A stretch of 64,000 nt of DNA from Deinococcus radiopugnans ATCC 19172 (GTDB taxonomy: Bacteria; Deinococcota; Deinococci; Deinococcales; Deinococcaceae). This document shows, piece after piece, positions 1 through 13,308 of the stretch (position 1 is its first letter; each line of letters opens with the position of its first letter). The position numbers were made by a program, and so were the translations under genes. Under the pieces are notes generated by a model that did no database searches, was not told the DNA's origin, and saw nothing but the letters and a program-made list of their open reading frames with translations. The stretch lies in NCBI RefSeq assembly GCF_006335125.1, contig NZ_VDMO01000001.1:248001-312000 (forward strand), read 5' to 3'.

Positions 1-519
1 CACGGCTTCGCGCATCGCCTGGGCATTGTCCAGCATCACGCTGGGAAACCCTGACCTGTCCGGCACATAGTCGTACTCCAGAATAAACAGCCCACGCCCG
101 CTCAGGCGCTCCAGATATTCCCGGCTGTCGGGGCCGTAGCCGGGGCGCAACATGATCGCCGCCACGCGTTGGCCGTACAGGCGGCGCAGTTCCGGCAACT
201 CCAGCCGGGCGCTGTACTCGTTTTCGCTGATGATCAGGGTGTAGTCGGCGGCCTTGAGCTGCCGGGCGGCGGCGCGGGCGAACTGCGCGAAGAACGGCTC
301 GACGATGCTGGCGACCACCAGCCCCACCGTGCGGCTGTGGCCGCCGCGCAGGCTGCCTGCCCGCACGTCGGGTTCGTAGTGCAACTGCGCAATGGCCGCC
401 TGAACCCGGGCGAGCGTGTCCGGCGTGAGCTTGTCGGGATCGCGCAGGGCCCGTTTGGCCGTGGTGGCCGAGACCCCGGCCAGCCGCGCGACATCCTGAA
501 TCGTTGACACGCGGGCCAT
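1..519 (-). CDS. LacI/GalR-family transcriptional repressor, N-terminal part
   Basis: The first 173 residues of a LacI/GalR repressor; the remainder lies beyond the left edge. Residues 6-25 form the helix-turn-helix (TIQDVARLAGVSATTAKRAL), residues 48-57 the hinge (YEPDVRAGSL), and from about 64 the sugar-binding domain begins (TVGLVVASIVEPFF). The frame stays open to base 1, where it reads VMLDNAQAMREAV, typical of the first subdomain. The ATG at 519-517 is the only start that keeps the whole DNA-binding domain. The gene is divergent from the polyol uptake operon starting at 801, so it probably represses that operon and is released by a sugar, polyol or phosphorylated derivative. Family assignment is secure; target and effector are inferred from position only. 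Confidence 0.9.
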   Translation of the reverse strand, partial: MARVSTIQDVARLAGVSATTAKRALRDPDKLTPDTLARVQAAIAQLHYEPDVRAGSLRGGHSRTVGLVVASIVEPFFAQFARAAARQLKAADYTLIISENEYSARLELPELRRLYGQRVAAIMLRPGYGPDSREYLERLSGRGLFILEYDYVPDRSGFPSVMLDNAQAMREAV

Positions 520-591
520 TGTAAGGGGTGCGCCCCGGATGGGTGTCCCAGATGACTGTGTTTGCGCTGGCAAGGTAAATCCGAGTGGCCC

Positions 592-676
592 CGTGGCCAT
601 TAACAGTAAACACTGCTCTGAGTCCAAAAAATCAGATTTGACGAATGAAAAAAACTGTGGTTCAATCATGGCCACG
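592..676. repeat. Perfect 9-bp inverted repeat flanking the candidate promoter
   Basis: CGTGGCCAT at 592-600 and ATGGCCACG at 668-676 are exact inverted copies 67 bp apart in the lacI/ABC divergent intergenic region, one on each side of the candidate promoter at 638-666. Each arm contains the palindrome TGGCCA. They could be two operator halves bridged by the neighbouring LacI protein, but the arms are short and this is inference. Confidence 0.35.
638..666 (+). promoter_or_regulatory. Candidate sigma-70 promoter of the polyol operon
   Basis: TTGACG at 638-643 followed after 17 bp by TTCAAT at 661-666 (4 of 6 matches to TATAAT). It lies in an unusually AT-rich patch about 135 bp upstream of the first structural gene and is directed into it. 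Confidence 0.4.
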
Positions 677-693
677 AGACCATTCATCAGCTG

Positions 694-711
694 ACCGGGG
701 ATAGCCCCGGT
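694..711 (+). promoter_or_regulatory. Leader hairpin upstream of the polyol operon
   Basis: ACCGGGG (694-700), loop ATAG, CCCCGGT (705-711): a perfect 7-bp stem with a tetraloop in the presumed 5' leader, 90 nt before the first start codon. No U-run follows, so it is unlikely to be a simple terminator. It may stabilise the leader or be incidental. Confidence 0.4.
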
Positions 712-800
712 TGAACCGAGCGCGTCAGGCCCGTCTGCCGGGGTTTGCCGCTCCCTGCCCTCGCCGCTCCGGAGTGCGCGGCGTTGCCGGAGGTTTACCC

Positions 801-2132
801 ATGAAACGACTGCTCACGCTCAGCCTCGCCCTGACCGTCACGGCCGCGCAGGCCGCCACCACCATCACCATCGCCACCGTGAACAACCCGGACATGGTCA
901 CGATGCAGAAGCTGTCGCCGGAATTCACCAAGAAGTACCCGGACATCAACGTGAAATGGGTGGTGCTGCCCGAGAACGAACTGCGCCAGAAAGTCACGCT
1001 GGACGTCGCGAGCAACGCGGGCAGCTTCGACGTCGCCACGGTGGGGGCCTACGAGGTGCCGATCTGGGCCAAGAACGGCTGGCTCGATCCGCTGACGCCG
1101 ATGTTCGCCAAGAACGCCGACATCGCCAAGAGCTACAACCTCGCCGACATCATTCCCGGTGTCCGCAAGGCGCTGACCGTGAACGGCAACCTGTACGCCG
1201 TGCCGTTCTACGCCGAGAGCAGCATGACGTACTACAACAAGGATCTGTTCAAGGCCGCCGGGCTGACCATGCCGCAAAGCCCCACGTGGAGCCAGATTCA
1301 GAGCTTTGCGGCCAAGATCCACAATCCCGGTAAGGGCGTGTACGGCATCTGCCTGCGCGGCCTGCCCGGCTGGGGCGAGAACATGGCGGTGTTCAGCACC
1401 GTGATGAACACCTTTGGCGGGCGCTGGTACGACAAAGACTGGAACGCGCAGCTCGACTCCCCGGCCTGGAAGAATGCGATGACCTTTTACGTGGACACCA
1501 TCAAGAAGTACGGCCCGCCCGGCGCCACCGGCAACGGCTTTACCGAGAACCTGACCCTGATGAGCCAGGGCAAATGCGGCATGTGGGTGGACGCCACCGT
1601 GGCCGCCGGCTTCCTGAGCGATCCCAGCAGTTCCAAGATCACCAAATCCGTGGGCTTTGCCAACGCGCCGGTCGGCCCCGGCACCCCCAAGGGCAACCAC
1701 TGGTACTGGAGCTGGAACCTGGCGATTCCCAAAAGCACCAAAAAGGAAGACGCGGCCTTCAAGTTCATTACCTGGGCCACCAGTCAGGACTACATCGCCC
1801 TGGTCGCCAAGGAGAAAGGCACCTGGGCCGCCGTACCCCCCGGCACCCGCACCAGCACCTATACCAACCCCAACTACAAGAAGGCCGCCGGCGCCTTCAG
1901 CGGGCTGGTGCAGAGCGCCATCAACAGCGCCGACGTGAACGCGGCCACCAAGGAGCCCGTGCCGTATTCCGGCATCCAGTACGTGGCCATCCCGCAGTTC
2001 CAGGCGCTGGGCACCCAGGTGGGTCAGTACCTGGCCGGGGCGATCAGCGGGCAGACCACCGTGGATCAGGCCCTGAAGCAGGCGCAGGACGCCGCCCAGA
2101 AGGTGGCCAAGGAAGGCGGCTACCAGAAGTAA
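801..2132 (+). CDS. ABC transporter extracellular sugar/polyol-binding protein
   Basis: 443-residue substrate-binding protein of a carbohydrate ABC importer (SBP family 1, like SmoE/MtlE). Residues 1-18 are a signal peptide (MKRLLTLSLALTVTAAQA); the mature part starts as TTITIATVNNPDMVTMQKL, the usual first strand of this fold. The start at 801 is chosen because GGAGG lies at 789-793 and the signal peptide begins exactly there; an upstream in-frame start would add 30 residues with no leader character. It heads an operon with two permeases, a kinase and two polyol dehydrogenases, so mannitol, sorbitol or a related polyol is the likely ligand. No ATP-binding subunit is encoded nearby, so a shared MsmX/MalK-type ATPase elsewhere is expected. 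Substrate is inferred from neighbours. Confidence 0.9.
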   Translation: MKRLLTLSLALTVTAAQAATTITIATVNNPDMVTMQKLSPEFTKKYPDINVKWVVLPENELRQKVTLDVASNAGSFDVATVGAYEVPIWAKNGWLDPLTPMFAKNADIAKSYNLADIIPGVRKALTVNGNLYAVPFYAESSMTYYNKDLFKAAGLTMPQSPTWSQIQSFAAKIHNPGKGVYGICLRGLPGWGENMAVFSTVMNTFGGRWYDKDWNAQLDSPAWKNAMTFYVDTIKKYGPPGATGNGFTENLTLMSQGKCGMWVDATVAAGFLSDPSSSKITKSVGFANAPVGPGTPKGNHWYWSWNLAIPKSTKKEDAAFKFITWATSQDYIALVAKEKGTWAAVPPGTRTSTYTNPNYKKAAGAFSGLVQSAINSADVNAATKEPVPYSGIQYVAIPQFQALGTQVGQYLAGAISGQTTVDQALKQAQDAAQKVAKEGGYQK

Positions 2133-2234
2133 AGCCCAGCGCTTCCGGCTCAGGTGCGGGGAGGAGGCGGGGCGTCGCTGCCCGGTCTCCTCCCTGCCTG
2201 CCCGGCACCGAAACCACCGCGACAAGGGGAATTC

Positions 2235-3164
<930 letters not shown>

Positions 3165-3165
3165 C

Positions 3166-4023
<858 letters not shown>

Positions 4024-4058
4024 CGCCGGTGTGGGCAAGCGGGCCAGGCTGGACCGTG

Positions 4059-4080
4059 TCCCTCTTCCCTCCCCTCTCCT
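4059..4080 (+). repeat. Polypyrimidine tract 1 (22 nt) before the kinase gene
   Basis: Every base from 4059 to 4080 is C or T on the coding strand, ending 15 nt before the next start codon, with GGAG at 4085-4088 in between. Similar tracts precede the next two genes of this operon. Confidence 0.5.
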
Positions 4081-4095
4081 GATTGGAGCCCCGAG

Positions 4096-4770
4096 ATGAC
4101 CCTTCCAGACCGTAATTCCTACTCCAACCCAAAAGAACCAGAAACAGTATCCGGTTCTCTGGCCGAACTGGTGGCGCGGGCACAGACCATGATCGTCCCC
4201 GGCGAGCGGCGCATTCTGGGCGTCGCCGGGGCGCCGGGGGCAGGGAAGTCCACCCTCTGCGCGGCGCTGGCGGAGTCGCTGGGCGATCAGGCCGCGCTGG
4301 TGGGCATGGACGGCTTTCATCTGGCAAACGCGGAACTGAGACGCCTGGGCCGGCGCGGGCGCAAGGGCGCCCCCGACACCTTCGACGCGGGGGGCTACGC
4401 AGCGTTATTGGCAAGGCTACGCGTGGAAGTGCACCGGACAGTCTATGCCCCCACCTTTGACCGGCAGCTTGAGGAATCCATCGGCAGCGCCGTTCCTGTC
4501 CATGCCGGCACCCCCCTGATCCTGACCGAGGGCAACTACCTGTTGCTGGACGGGGAGGACTGGGCGCGGGTCAGGGCGTCGCTGGACGCCGTGTGGTTTC
4601 TGGAGCTCCCTGAGGACGTGCGGCTCGCGCGGCTGCTGGCCCGTCACGTCGCTTTCGGCCGGGCGCCCGCCGACGCGCAGGGCTGGGTGGAGGCGGTGGA
4701 TGGGCCAAACGCCACCACCGTCCATGCCACCCGTGCCCGCGCCGATCTGATCGTGCAGCTCAAGGCATGA
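4096..4770 (+). CDS. P-loop kinase of the uridine kinase/FrcK-like family
   Basis: 224-residue soluble nucleoside/sugar-kinase-like ATPase. Walker A is GAPGAGKST at residues 45-53; the conserved MDGFH at 71-75 is the substrate-side motif of the uridine kinase/phosphoribulokinase/pantothenate kinase group. Homologues in sugar operons are annotated as fructose transport system kinase or nucleoside triphosphate hydrolase. Because the next two genes oxidise mannitol and sorbitol to fructose, phosphorylation of the ketose product is a reasonable role, but the family does not prove the substrate. GGAG at 4085-4088 supports the ATG at 4096. Its stop is followed immediately by a second pyrimidine tract. 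Confidence 0.8.
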   Translation: MTLPDRNSYSNPKEPETVSGSLAELVARAQTMIVPGERRILGVAGAPGAGKSTLCAALAESLGDQAALVGMDGFHLANAELRRLGRRGRKGAPDTFDAGGYAALLARLRVEVHRTVYAPTFDRQLEESIGSAVPVHAGTPLILTEGNYLLLDGEDWARVRASLDAVWFLELPEDVRLARLLARHVAFGRAPADAQGWVEAVDGPNATTVHATRARADLIVQLKA

Positions 4771-4798
4771 CCTTTCCTTTCCCTTCCCTTCCCTTCCC
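4771..4798 (+). repeat. Polypyrimidine tract 2 (28 nt) with TTCCC repeats
   Basis: Bases 4771-4798 are all C or T and contain four tandem CCCTT/TTCCC units. The tract begins directly after the kinase stop codon and ends 28 nt before the mannitol dehydrogenase start. Confidence 0.5.
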
Positions 4799-4826
4799 GT
4801 CTCGACACTTTTCAGGAGCGTTCTGC

Positions 4827-6344
<1,518 letters not shown>

Positions 6345-6360
6345 AGTCCGGCACCGTCGA

Positions 6361-6390
6361 TCTTTCCTCTCCCCTTTCCCCTTCCTTTCT
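6361..6390 (+). repeat. Polypyrimidine tract 3 (30 nt) before the zinc dehydrogenase
   Basis: Bases 6361-6390 are all C or T. The tract ends 13 nt before the start codon at 6404, with GAGG at 6393-6396 between. It is the third such tract in successive gaps of this operon. Confidence 0.5.
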
Positions 6391-6403
6391 GCGAGGCGCT
6401 GCC

Positions 6404-7501
<1,098 letters not shown>

Positions 7502-7647
7502 TCACCGGCCGGTGATGGTGGGGCTATGCGGGCTGCCTCCCCTCCTGCCGCTCTTCAGGTTTCCTTGACGAAGGTCCGGGCGAGTAAGGAAGCAGACACA
7601 GGCGGGGCGCGGCCTGTCACAGCATGGGCGCATCAAAAGGAGGCGAC

Positions 7648-8517
7648 ATGCCCGATAGACCCACATCCGAAGATTTTAAAAACGCGCAGACCCTGCCGTA
7701 CCCTGCCAAGCAGTCCGAGATGGACATTCAGCCGCAGACCGATCTGAAAGGGTACCGCGCCGCCGACAAACTGAAAGGCAAGGTCGCGCTGGTGACCGGG
7801 GCAGATTCCGGCATTGGCCGCGCGGTGGCGCTGGCCTTCGCCCTGGAAGGGGCCAGGGTGGCCATCCTGTACAACGAGAACGACGGCGACGCCCAGAAGA
7901 CGAAGGAGATGGTGGAAGAGCGCGGGGGCGAGTGTCTGGTCATCAAGGCCGACGTGCGCCAGAAGGCCGCCTGCACCGACGCGGTGAAGCAGACCGTGGA
8001 CCGGTACGGCGGCCTGAATGTGCTGGTCAACAACGCCGCGTTCCAGGCGACGCAGGACAGCATTCTGGAGATCAGCGAGGAGCAGTTGCGGCGCACCCTG
8101 GAAACCAATCTCTTCGGATACGTGTTCATGATCCAGGCGGCGCTGCCCCACCTGAAAGACGGTGACGCCATCGTCAACACCGGTTCGATTGTCGGGGAGA
8201 CAGGCAACCCCATCCTGGTGGACTACACGGCTTCCAAGGGCGGCATCCACGCGCTGACCAAATCGTTGGCGCTGCAGTTCGGCCAGATGGGCAATGGTGT
8301 GCGCGTCAACGCGGTGCTGCCCGGCCCGGTGTGGACCCCCAACATCCCGGGCACGATGCCGCTGGAAGAGGTTCAGAAGTTCGGCCACGAGGTGGCGCTG
8401 GGCCGCCCCGGTCAGCCCGAGGAACTGGCCCCCGCCTATGTCTACCTGGCCTGTCAGGACAGCTCTTTCGTGACCGGGTCGCTGCTGCATGTGACCGGCG
8501 GCAAACTGTCTTCATGA
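7648..8517 (+). CDS. SDR-family oxidoreductase, general-stress-protein-39 type
   Basis: 289-residue classical short-chain dehydrogenase. The glycine-rich NAD(P) motif TGADSGIG is at residues 50-57, VNNAA around 127-131, and the catalytic triad is S180, Y193 and K197 (VDYTASKGG). The 40-residue N-terminal extension with the MDIQPQ segment is characteristic of the YdaD/YhdG stress-protein subgroup of Bacillus and soil bacteria. ATG at 7648 is preferred over 7624 because AAAAGGAGG at 7635-7643 is an excellent ribosome-binding site. The GH1-like gene begins 10 nt after its stop, so they are probably one transcript. Substrate unknown. Confidence 0.85.
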   Translation: MPDRPTSEDFKNAQTLPYPAKQSEMDIQPQTDLKGYRAADKLKGKVALVTGADSGIGRAVALAFALEGARVAILYNENDGDAQKTKEMVEERGGECLVIKADVRQKAACTDAVKQTVDRYGGLNVLVNNAAFQATQDSILEISEEQLRRTLETNLFGYVFMIQAALPHLKDGDAIVNTGSIVGETGNPILVDYTASKGGIHALTKSLALQFGQMGNGVRVNAVLPGPVWTPNIPGTMPLEEVQKFGHEVALGRPGQPEELAPAYVYLACQDSSFVTGSLLHVTGGKLSS

Positions 8518-8527
8518 GCCTGCGCGT

Positions 8528-9865
8528 ATGAGTCGGGGCTTTCTGGACATCATCAAAAAAGAGCTGGGGGACGGCAACTACAAAGGCGACGAGTTTGGAG
8601 GGGCGAGCGGCAGCAGTGGCGAGGGCCTGCCCACGGGCCGGGCCAGCAACTTCATGTTCGCGACGGGGATCGAGTGTTCATACCCCACCATCGAGCATGG
8701 CCAGGTGCGGCGCGATGAACTGGACGAATGCCACCACTACGAGCGCTGGGAAGAGGACCTGCATCTGGTCAAGGACCTGGGACTCAAGTACCTGCGTTAC
8801 GGCCTGCCCTATTACCGTATGCATCAGGGACCGGGACAGTACGACTGGGACTTTGCCGATCAGGTCCTGGCCGAGATGCAGCGGCTGGAGATCACGCCCA
8901 TTCTCGATCTGATGCACTTCGGGGTGCCGGACTGGCTGGGCAACTACCAGAACCCGGAGCTGCCTGTTCATTTTGCCGAATACGCCGAAGCCGTGGCACG
9001 GCGTTATCCCTGGGTGCGCTACTACACCCCCGTCAATGAGATCTACGTGACCGCCAAGGCCAGCGCGCAGGATGGGCTGTGGAACGAGCAGCTCAAGTCC
9101 GAACGCGGGTTCGTGACGGCGCTCAAGCACAGCGTGGCCGCCAACATCCTGGCCTGCCAGTCGATTGCCCGCGTGCGCTCCGACGCGATCATCGTGCAGG
9201 CCGAGAGCGCCGAGTACACGCACGACGCGAGTCCAGTGCCGCGTCCCGAGATTTCCATGCAAAACCGGCTGCGGTTTCTCTCGTTGGACCTGACCTACGC
9301 GGTGCCCCCGGACGCGGAAGTTCTGCTGTACCTGATGGACAATGGTCTGTCCCGCGAGGAGTACAACTGGTTCATGGCCGGAGAGCCGCCGGGCCATCAG
9401 ATCATGGGCAGTGACTACTACGGCCATAACGAGAAGATCATCAAGCCCGACGGCGAGATGGTCTTCGGCGAGGACGTTTTCGGCTGGTACCAGATCGTCA
9501 AGGGGTACCACGAGCGGTATCACAAGCCGGTGTTTCACAGCGAGACCAACGTCGCCGACCTGGAGCAGGCCCCGATCTGGCTGTGGAAGCAGTGGATGAA
9601 CGTCCTGCGGCTGCGCCAGGAGGGCACGCCGGTGGTGGGCTTCACGTGGTACAGCCTGACCGATCAGATTGACTGGGACATCGAACTGGCCGAGAAGAAA
9701 GGGACCGTGAACACCAACGGCCTGTACACCCTGGACCGCAAGCCCAACCCGGTGGCCCACGCCTACCGCGACCTGCTGGAAAACTTCGGCCAGATCACGG
9801 TCTCGCCGCACAGCGAGTTGTTCGAGATCACCGATCAGGCGGCCCGCCTGAAGGTGGAGGTCTAG
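8528..9865 (+). CDS. Divergent glycoside hydrolase family 1 protein
   Basis: 445-residue GH1-like (beta/alpha)8 enzyme. The acid/base glutamate is E171 in TPVNEIY (canonical TxNEP) and the nucleophile is E339 in HSETN (canonical ENG), so both catalytic carboxylates are retained in altered contexts. [21 protein letters not shown] and [11 protein letters not shown] match other conserved GH1 blocks. The N-terminal 40 residues are rich in Gly and Ser and unlike typical GH1. No clear Shine-Dalgarno precedes the ATG, which lies 10 nt after the SDR stop, so coupling or a slightly different start is possible. Cytoplasmic (no signal peptide). Beta-glycosidase activity is likely; substrate unknown. Confidence 0.8.
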   Translation: MSRGFLDIIKKELGDGNYKGDEFGGASGSSGEGLPTGRASNFMFATGIECSYPTIEHGQVRRDELDECHHYERWEEDLHLVKDLGLKYLRYGLPYYRMHQGPGQYDWDFADQVLAEMQRLEITPILDLMHFGVPDWLGNYQNPELPVHFAEYAEAVARRYPWVRYYTPVNEIYVTAKASAQDGLWNEQLKSERGFVTALKHSVAANILACQSIARVRSDAIIVQAESAEYTHDASPVPRPEISMQNRLRFLSLDLTYAVPPDAEVLLYLMDNGLSREEYNWFMAGEPPGHQIMGSDYYGHNEKIIKPDGEMVFGEDVFGWYQIVKGYHERYHKPVFHSETNVADLEQAPIWLWKQWMNVLRLRQEGTPVVGFTWYSLTDQIDWDIELAEKKGTVNTNGLYTLDRKPNPVAHAYRDLLENFGQITVSPHSELFEITDQAARLKVEV

Positions 9866-9887
9866 CCCGCTTTTTTGGGACAGGGAG

Positions 9888-9920
9888 AGCTGGGGCCGCG
9901 CGAGAAGCGTGGCCCCAGCT
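9888..9920 (+). terminator. Hairpin terminator after the GH1 gene
   Basis: AGCTGGGGCC at 9888-9897 pairs perfectly with GGCCCCAGCT at 9911-9920, and the stem extends inward by GCGC/GCGT to about 14 bp with a GAGAA loop. It lies 23 nt after the GH1 stop. No U-run follows, but a strong GC stem alone is common in GC-rich genomes. Confidence 0.6.
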
Positions 9921-10029
9921 TCGTGTTCGCCGGCCACCCTGGTCCAGCGCCAACTGCCGGCGTCTACGGCAATCCATGGCGTGTGGAGTGCGCCGCTCCG
10001 AAGCCGCCGAATCCGGCCAGAGGGAACCA

Positions 10030-10045
10030 CTCGTCACATGACGAG
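10030..10045. promoter_or_regulatory. parS-like palindrome, site 1
   Basis: CTCGTCACATGACGAG: a 16-bp palindrome interrupted only at the central dinucleotide step. It lies 50 bp upstream of the parA start, a position where ParB binding could both mark the centromere and repress the parAB promoter. It is identical to the reverse complement of site 3 and differs at one base from sites 2 and 4. Confidence 0.75.
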
Positions 10046-10082
10046 CAGCCGTACGCGTCTCCCGGTGAGGCCAGTGGCGCGG

Positions 10083-10095
10083 TAGATTGAGGCCC
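10083..10095 (+). promoter_or_regulatory. Leaderless promoter -10 element of parA
   Basis: TAGATT at 10083-10088 fits the TANNNT -10 consensus and ends exactly 7 nt before the ATG at 10096. This is the arrangement known for leaderless mRNAs in Deinococcus. It supports ATG 10096 over the TTG at 10087. Confidence 0.6.
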
Positions 10096-10868
<773 letters not shown>

Positions 10869-10872
<4 letters not shown>

Positions 10873-11747
10873 CCCGCAAAACCCGCCCGGTCATCGGCTC
10901 TCGCCTGAGCGGTCTGGTGGAGGGCGTCGACTCGCTGACCCAGCCGGCCAGCACCACGCTGCCGCTGTCGCAGCTGCGTCCCGGACAGTTTCAACCTCGG
11001 ACGTATTTCGCGCCGGACGCCCTGGAGGAGCTGAGCCGCAGCGTCAGGGAACAGGGTGTGCTGCAACCCCTGCTGGTCAGGCCGCTGGGTGGGGGAACCT
11101 TCGAGATCGTGGCCGGGGAGCGCCGCTGGCGGGCCGCGCAGCAGGCGGGTCTGAGCGAGGTGCCGGTGCTGATCCGCGCCCTCGGCGACACGGAGGCCCG
11201 CATGGCCGCCGCCGTGGAGAACCTGCAGCGCGAGAACCTGAACGTCATCGAGGAGGTGCGTGCCCGCCTGCAGGTGGCCGCCGCCCTGCTGGAGGTGCCG
11301 GAAAGCGAGGCCGTGGCCCGCATGTTCGCGTTGGATCGCCGGCCCGAGACCGCACCGGAACAGGTGGAGCGTCTGGACGCGGCCTTCGGTGCCTTGGGCC
11401 GCGAGACGTGGCACAGCTTTATCCGCAACCGCGCCGCCGTACTCAATCTGCCGGACGATGTTCAGCAGGCCGTGCGCGAGGGCCTGGACTACCGCAAGGC
11501 CCTGATCATCGGGCGGGTAGAGGAGGCCGGCGAGCGGGGCGCCCTGATCGCCCAGGCCCAGGCGGGGGCCACGGTGCAGACCCTGCGGGCCGCCGTCAGC
11601 CCCAGGAGGGCGCTGGACGCTGACGGTTGGAAAGGCCTGGCCCGCCGCCTGTCCGATGGCCGGACGCTGACACGTCTGGATGAGCGCAAGCGGACGCGGA
11701 TTGAGAAACTGCTGCGGCAGGTGCAGACCCTGCTGGACGAGGAATAG
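10869..11747 (+). CDS. parB: ParB-family centromere-binding protein
   Basis: 292-residue ParB/Spo0J-like protein. Residues 31-70 hold the ParB N-terminal fold ([17 protein letters not shown]), the CTPase/clamp motif GERRWRAA is at 83-90, and [14 protein letters not shown] at 117-130 is the standard box II. The central DNA-binding part is divergent: the usual TQEELA-type helix-turn-helix is not obvious, but [23 protein letters not shown] corresponds to the helix after it. The C-terminus is basic and probably dimerises. It starts inside the parA stop (ATGA). A perfect 20-bp palindrome begins 3 bp after its stop codon. Expected to bind the four palindromes listed here. Confidence 0.93.
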
Positions 11748-11750
11748 AAC

Positions 11751-11770
11751 CGCTCGTCACGTGACGAGCG
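11751..11770. promoter_or_regulatory. parS-like palindrome, site 2 (20-bp perfect)
   Basis: CGCTCGTCACGTGACGAGCG is a perfect 20-bp palindrome directly downstream of parB and 7 bp from the end of the convergent HAD-like gene. Its 16-bp core equals site 4 exactly. It could also fold as a weak hairpin in RNA, but recurrence of the same sequence at unrelated contexts argues for a protein-binding site. Confidence 0.8.
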
Positions 11771-11777
11771 CGCCACG

Positions 11778-12473
11778 CTAGTCCTGCTCGTCACTCACGT
11801 CGGCGCGGCTCAGCCAGGCGCTTTCTCCCGGCACCATGGCGTAATCGCACAGGGCCAGGTACGCGCCGTCCCCCTCCTGCGCGCTGACGCCGATCGTCAG
11901 GGTGACCTCGGGGGAGAGGTGGCCCAGCACGTAGTTCACGGCGCTTTCAGGGGTCAGTTCACGCGGCAGCAGCGTCAGCCCGTCCCCCTGCCGCAGCACC
12001 CGCAGATCGGCCTGGAACGGGCCGCCGTCCAGCCACTCGCGCAGTTCGCGCTCGGCCTGCAGCAGGGCCAGTTCCAGCCCATGCGGGTGCTGTAGGGTCA
12101 CCAGCAGTGGCAAGCCAGAGTGCTCGTGCAGCGTGACGTCGAGTTCCAGCTGACCCAGTTGGCTGATGTGCGTGGCGGCCTGATGGCCCAACCGCAGCCC
12201 GTCCGCCCGCAGGTGCTGGGTTTCCAGCGTCAGTCGCCGCCAGGGGGCGTCTTCCAGCCCATCGGGGCCGATCACCACCGCGCCGTGCCGCAGGATCTGC
12301 CACGAAGTGAAGGCCGCCGGCACGGACAGCAGCCCCGCCTCGTCGATGCCGGTGACTGGAATCAGTTCGGCATGCTGAAGCAGCGTGGAAAGGCCCGCGG
12401 CGGTGCGTTCCTGTTCTGCGGTGGGTTCGGGGGCATGCAGGGTGGATTCTGGATTGACGAAGGCGACGATCAT
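11778..12473 (-). CDS. HAD-superfamily-like protein with degenerate active site
   Basis: 231-residue cytoplasmic protein resembling the Cof/sucrose-phosphate/mannosyl-glycerate phosphatase group of HAD hydrolases. Motif I, normally DxDGTL, reads N7-P-E9-S-T-L, so both catalytic aspartates are replaced. LRHGAVVIGPDG corresponds to the NGA...DG block, and TIGVSAQEGDGAYLALCDYAMVP to motif IV and the following helix. The start at 12473 is supported by a TACGCT -10 element 6 nt upstream. It is convergent with parB and sits between two parS-like sites. Loss of the aspartates suggests it no longer dephosphorylates and may bind a ligand. Family relationship is moderately sure; function unknown. Confidence 0.65.
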   Translation of the reverse strand: MIVAFVNPESTLHAPEPTAEQERTAAGLSTLLQHAELIPVTGIDEAGLLSVPAAFTSWQILRHGAVVIGPDGLEDAPWRRLTLETQHLRADGLRLGHQAATHISQLGQLELDVTLHEHSGLPLLVTLQHPHGLELALLQAERELREWLDGGPFQADLRVLRQGDGLTLLPRELTPESAVNYVLGHLSPEVTLTIGVSAQEGDGAYLALCDYAMVPGESAWLSRADVSDEQD

Positions 12474-12479
12474 TCGTGC

Positions 12480-12485
12480 AGCGTA
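12480..12485 (-). promoter_or_regulatory. Leaderless-type -10 element of the HAD-like gene
   Basis: On the minus strand TACGCT (TANNNT) is followed by a 6-nt spacer and the ATG at 12473. There is no Shine-Dalgarno sequence, consistent with a leaderless transcript. Confidence 0.45.
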
Positions 12486-12521
12486 GAGGAGACGGGGCGG
12501 CGCAACCGTGCAAGGATGCTG

Positions 12522-12537
12522 CTCGTCATGTGACGAG
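12522..12537. promoter_or_regulatory. parS-like palindrome, site 3
   Basis: CTCGTCATGTGACGAG, the reverse complement of site 1 and one base from sites 2 and 4. It lies between the HAD-like gene start and the end of hpaI, 6 bp from the hpaI stop codon. Confidence 0.75.
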
Positions 12538-12543
12538 GAGGGC

Positions 12544-13308
12544 TTAGCCGTCCTTGAATCGTGCGGCCAGCGCTGTCGTCGCGCGGGCCAGCAGAGTGAC
12601 GTCGGTGCCCACCGCGACGAAGGTGTAGCCCCATTCCAGGTAGACGCGAGCCTGTGTCTCGTCGGTGGAGAGGATGCCCGCCGCCCTGCCCGCCGCCCGG
12701 ATTCGCGTCGCCGCGTCCTGAATAGCGGCCTGAACGTCGGGATGGCCGGGATAGCCCAGCCGTCCGAACGAGGCCGCCAGATCGGCCGGGCCGATAAACA
12801 CACCGTCCACGCCGTCCACCGCCGCGATCTCGTCCAGCGCCTCCAGCCCGGCCACCGATTCGATCTGGAGCAGCAGGCAGACGCCCTCGTCGGCGTGGCT
12901 CAGGTACGCGGCGTCGCGGCCGAATCCGCTGGCCCGCGCCAGGGCCGCGCCCACCCCCCGCACGCCGCGCGGCGGGTACCGGGTGGCGGCCACCAGCTCG
13001 CGGGCCTGCTCGGGCGTTTCTACCATCGGGATCAGCAGGTTGCGGGCGCCGATGTCCAGCAGTTGCTTGATGCCCACCGCGTCGCCCAACGGCGGGCGCA
13101 CCAGCGGAGTCACCGGATACGCCGACAGCGTCTGCAAACTTGCCAGCGTGCTGCGCAGGTCATTGGGCGCATGCTCGCCGTCGATCAGCAGCCAGTCGAA
13201 CCCCGCGGCGGCGCAGACCTCGGCGCTGTAGGCGTCGGCCAGCGCCAGCCACAGCCCGTACAGAGTGTCACCACGTGCCAGCGCGGCCTTGAACGCGTTC
13301 TTAGCCAT
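12544..13308 (-). CDS. hpaI: HpaI-type 4-hydroxy-2-oxoheptanedioate aldolase
   Basis: 254-residue class II metal-dependent aldolase of the HpcH/HpaI family. It would split 4-hydroxy-2-oxoheptanedioate into pyruvate and succinic semialdehyde, the last step of the homoprotocatechuate pathway. Recognisable blocks are [13 protein letters not shown] (near the N-terminus, with the catalytic His), LLLQIES (metal-binding Glu) and [13 protein letters not shown] (metal-binding Asp). The ATG at 13308 overlaps the hpaH stop by 8 nt (ATGGCTAA), fixing the start. It is the last gene of the hpa cluster, ending next to parS-like site 3. Confidence 0.9.
   Translation of the reverse strand: MAKNAFKAALARGDTLYGLWLALADAYSAEVCAAAGFDWLLIDGEHAPNDLRSTLASLQTLSAYPVTPLVRPPLGDAVGIKQLLDIGARNLLIPMVETPEQARELVAATRYPPRGVRGVGAALARASGFGRDAAYLSHADEGVCLLLQIESVAGLEALDEIAAVDGVDGVFIGPADLAASFGRLGYPGHPDVQAAIQDAATRIRAAGRAAGILSTDETQARVYLEWGYTFVAVGTDVTLLARATTALAARFKDG

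Noticed and set aside
795..2225. Long minus-strand open frame opposite the ABC binding-protein gene
   Set aside because: Antisense shadow created by high GC; low-complexity composition rich in Gly, Val, His and Arg, and the plus-strand gene has a signal peptide, ribosome-binding site and clear family.
9871..9876. T6 run after the GH1 stop as part of a terminator
   Set aside because: The run precedes rather than follows the stable stem at 9888-9920, so it cannot be the U-tract of that hairpin.
11751..11770. 20-bp palindrome read as a transcription terminator between parB and the convergent gene
   Set aside because: The same core recurs at three other places not located at gene ends in the same way, and the palindrome has no loop, so a protein-binding site is more likely.
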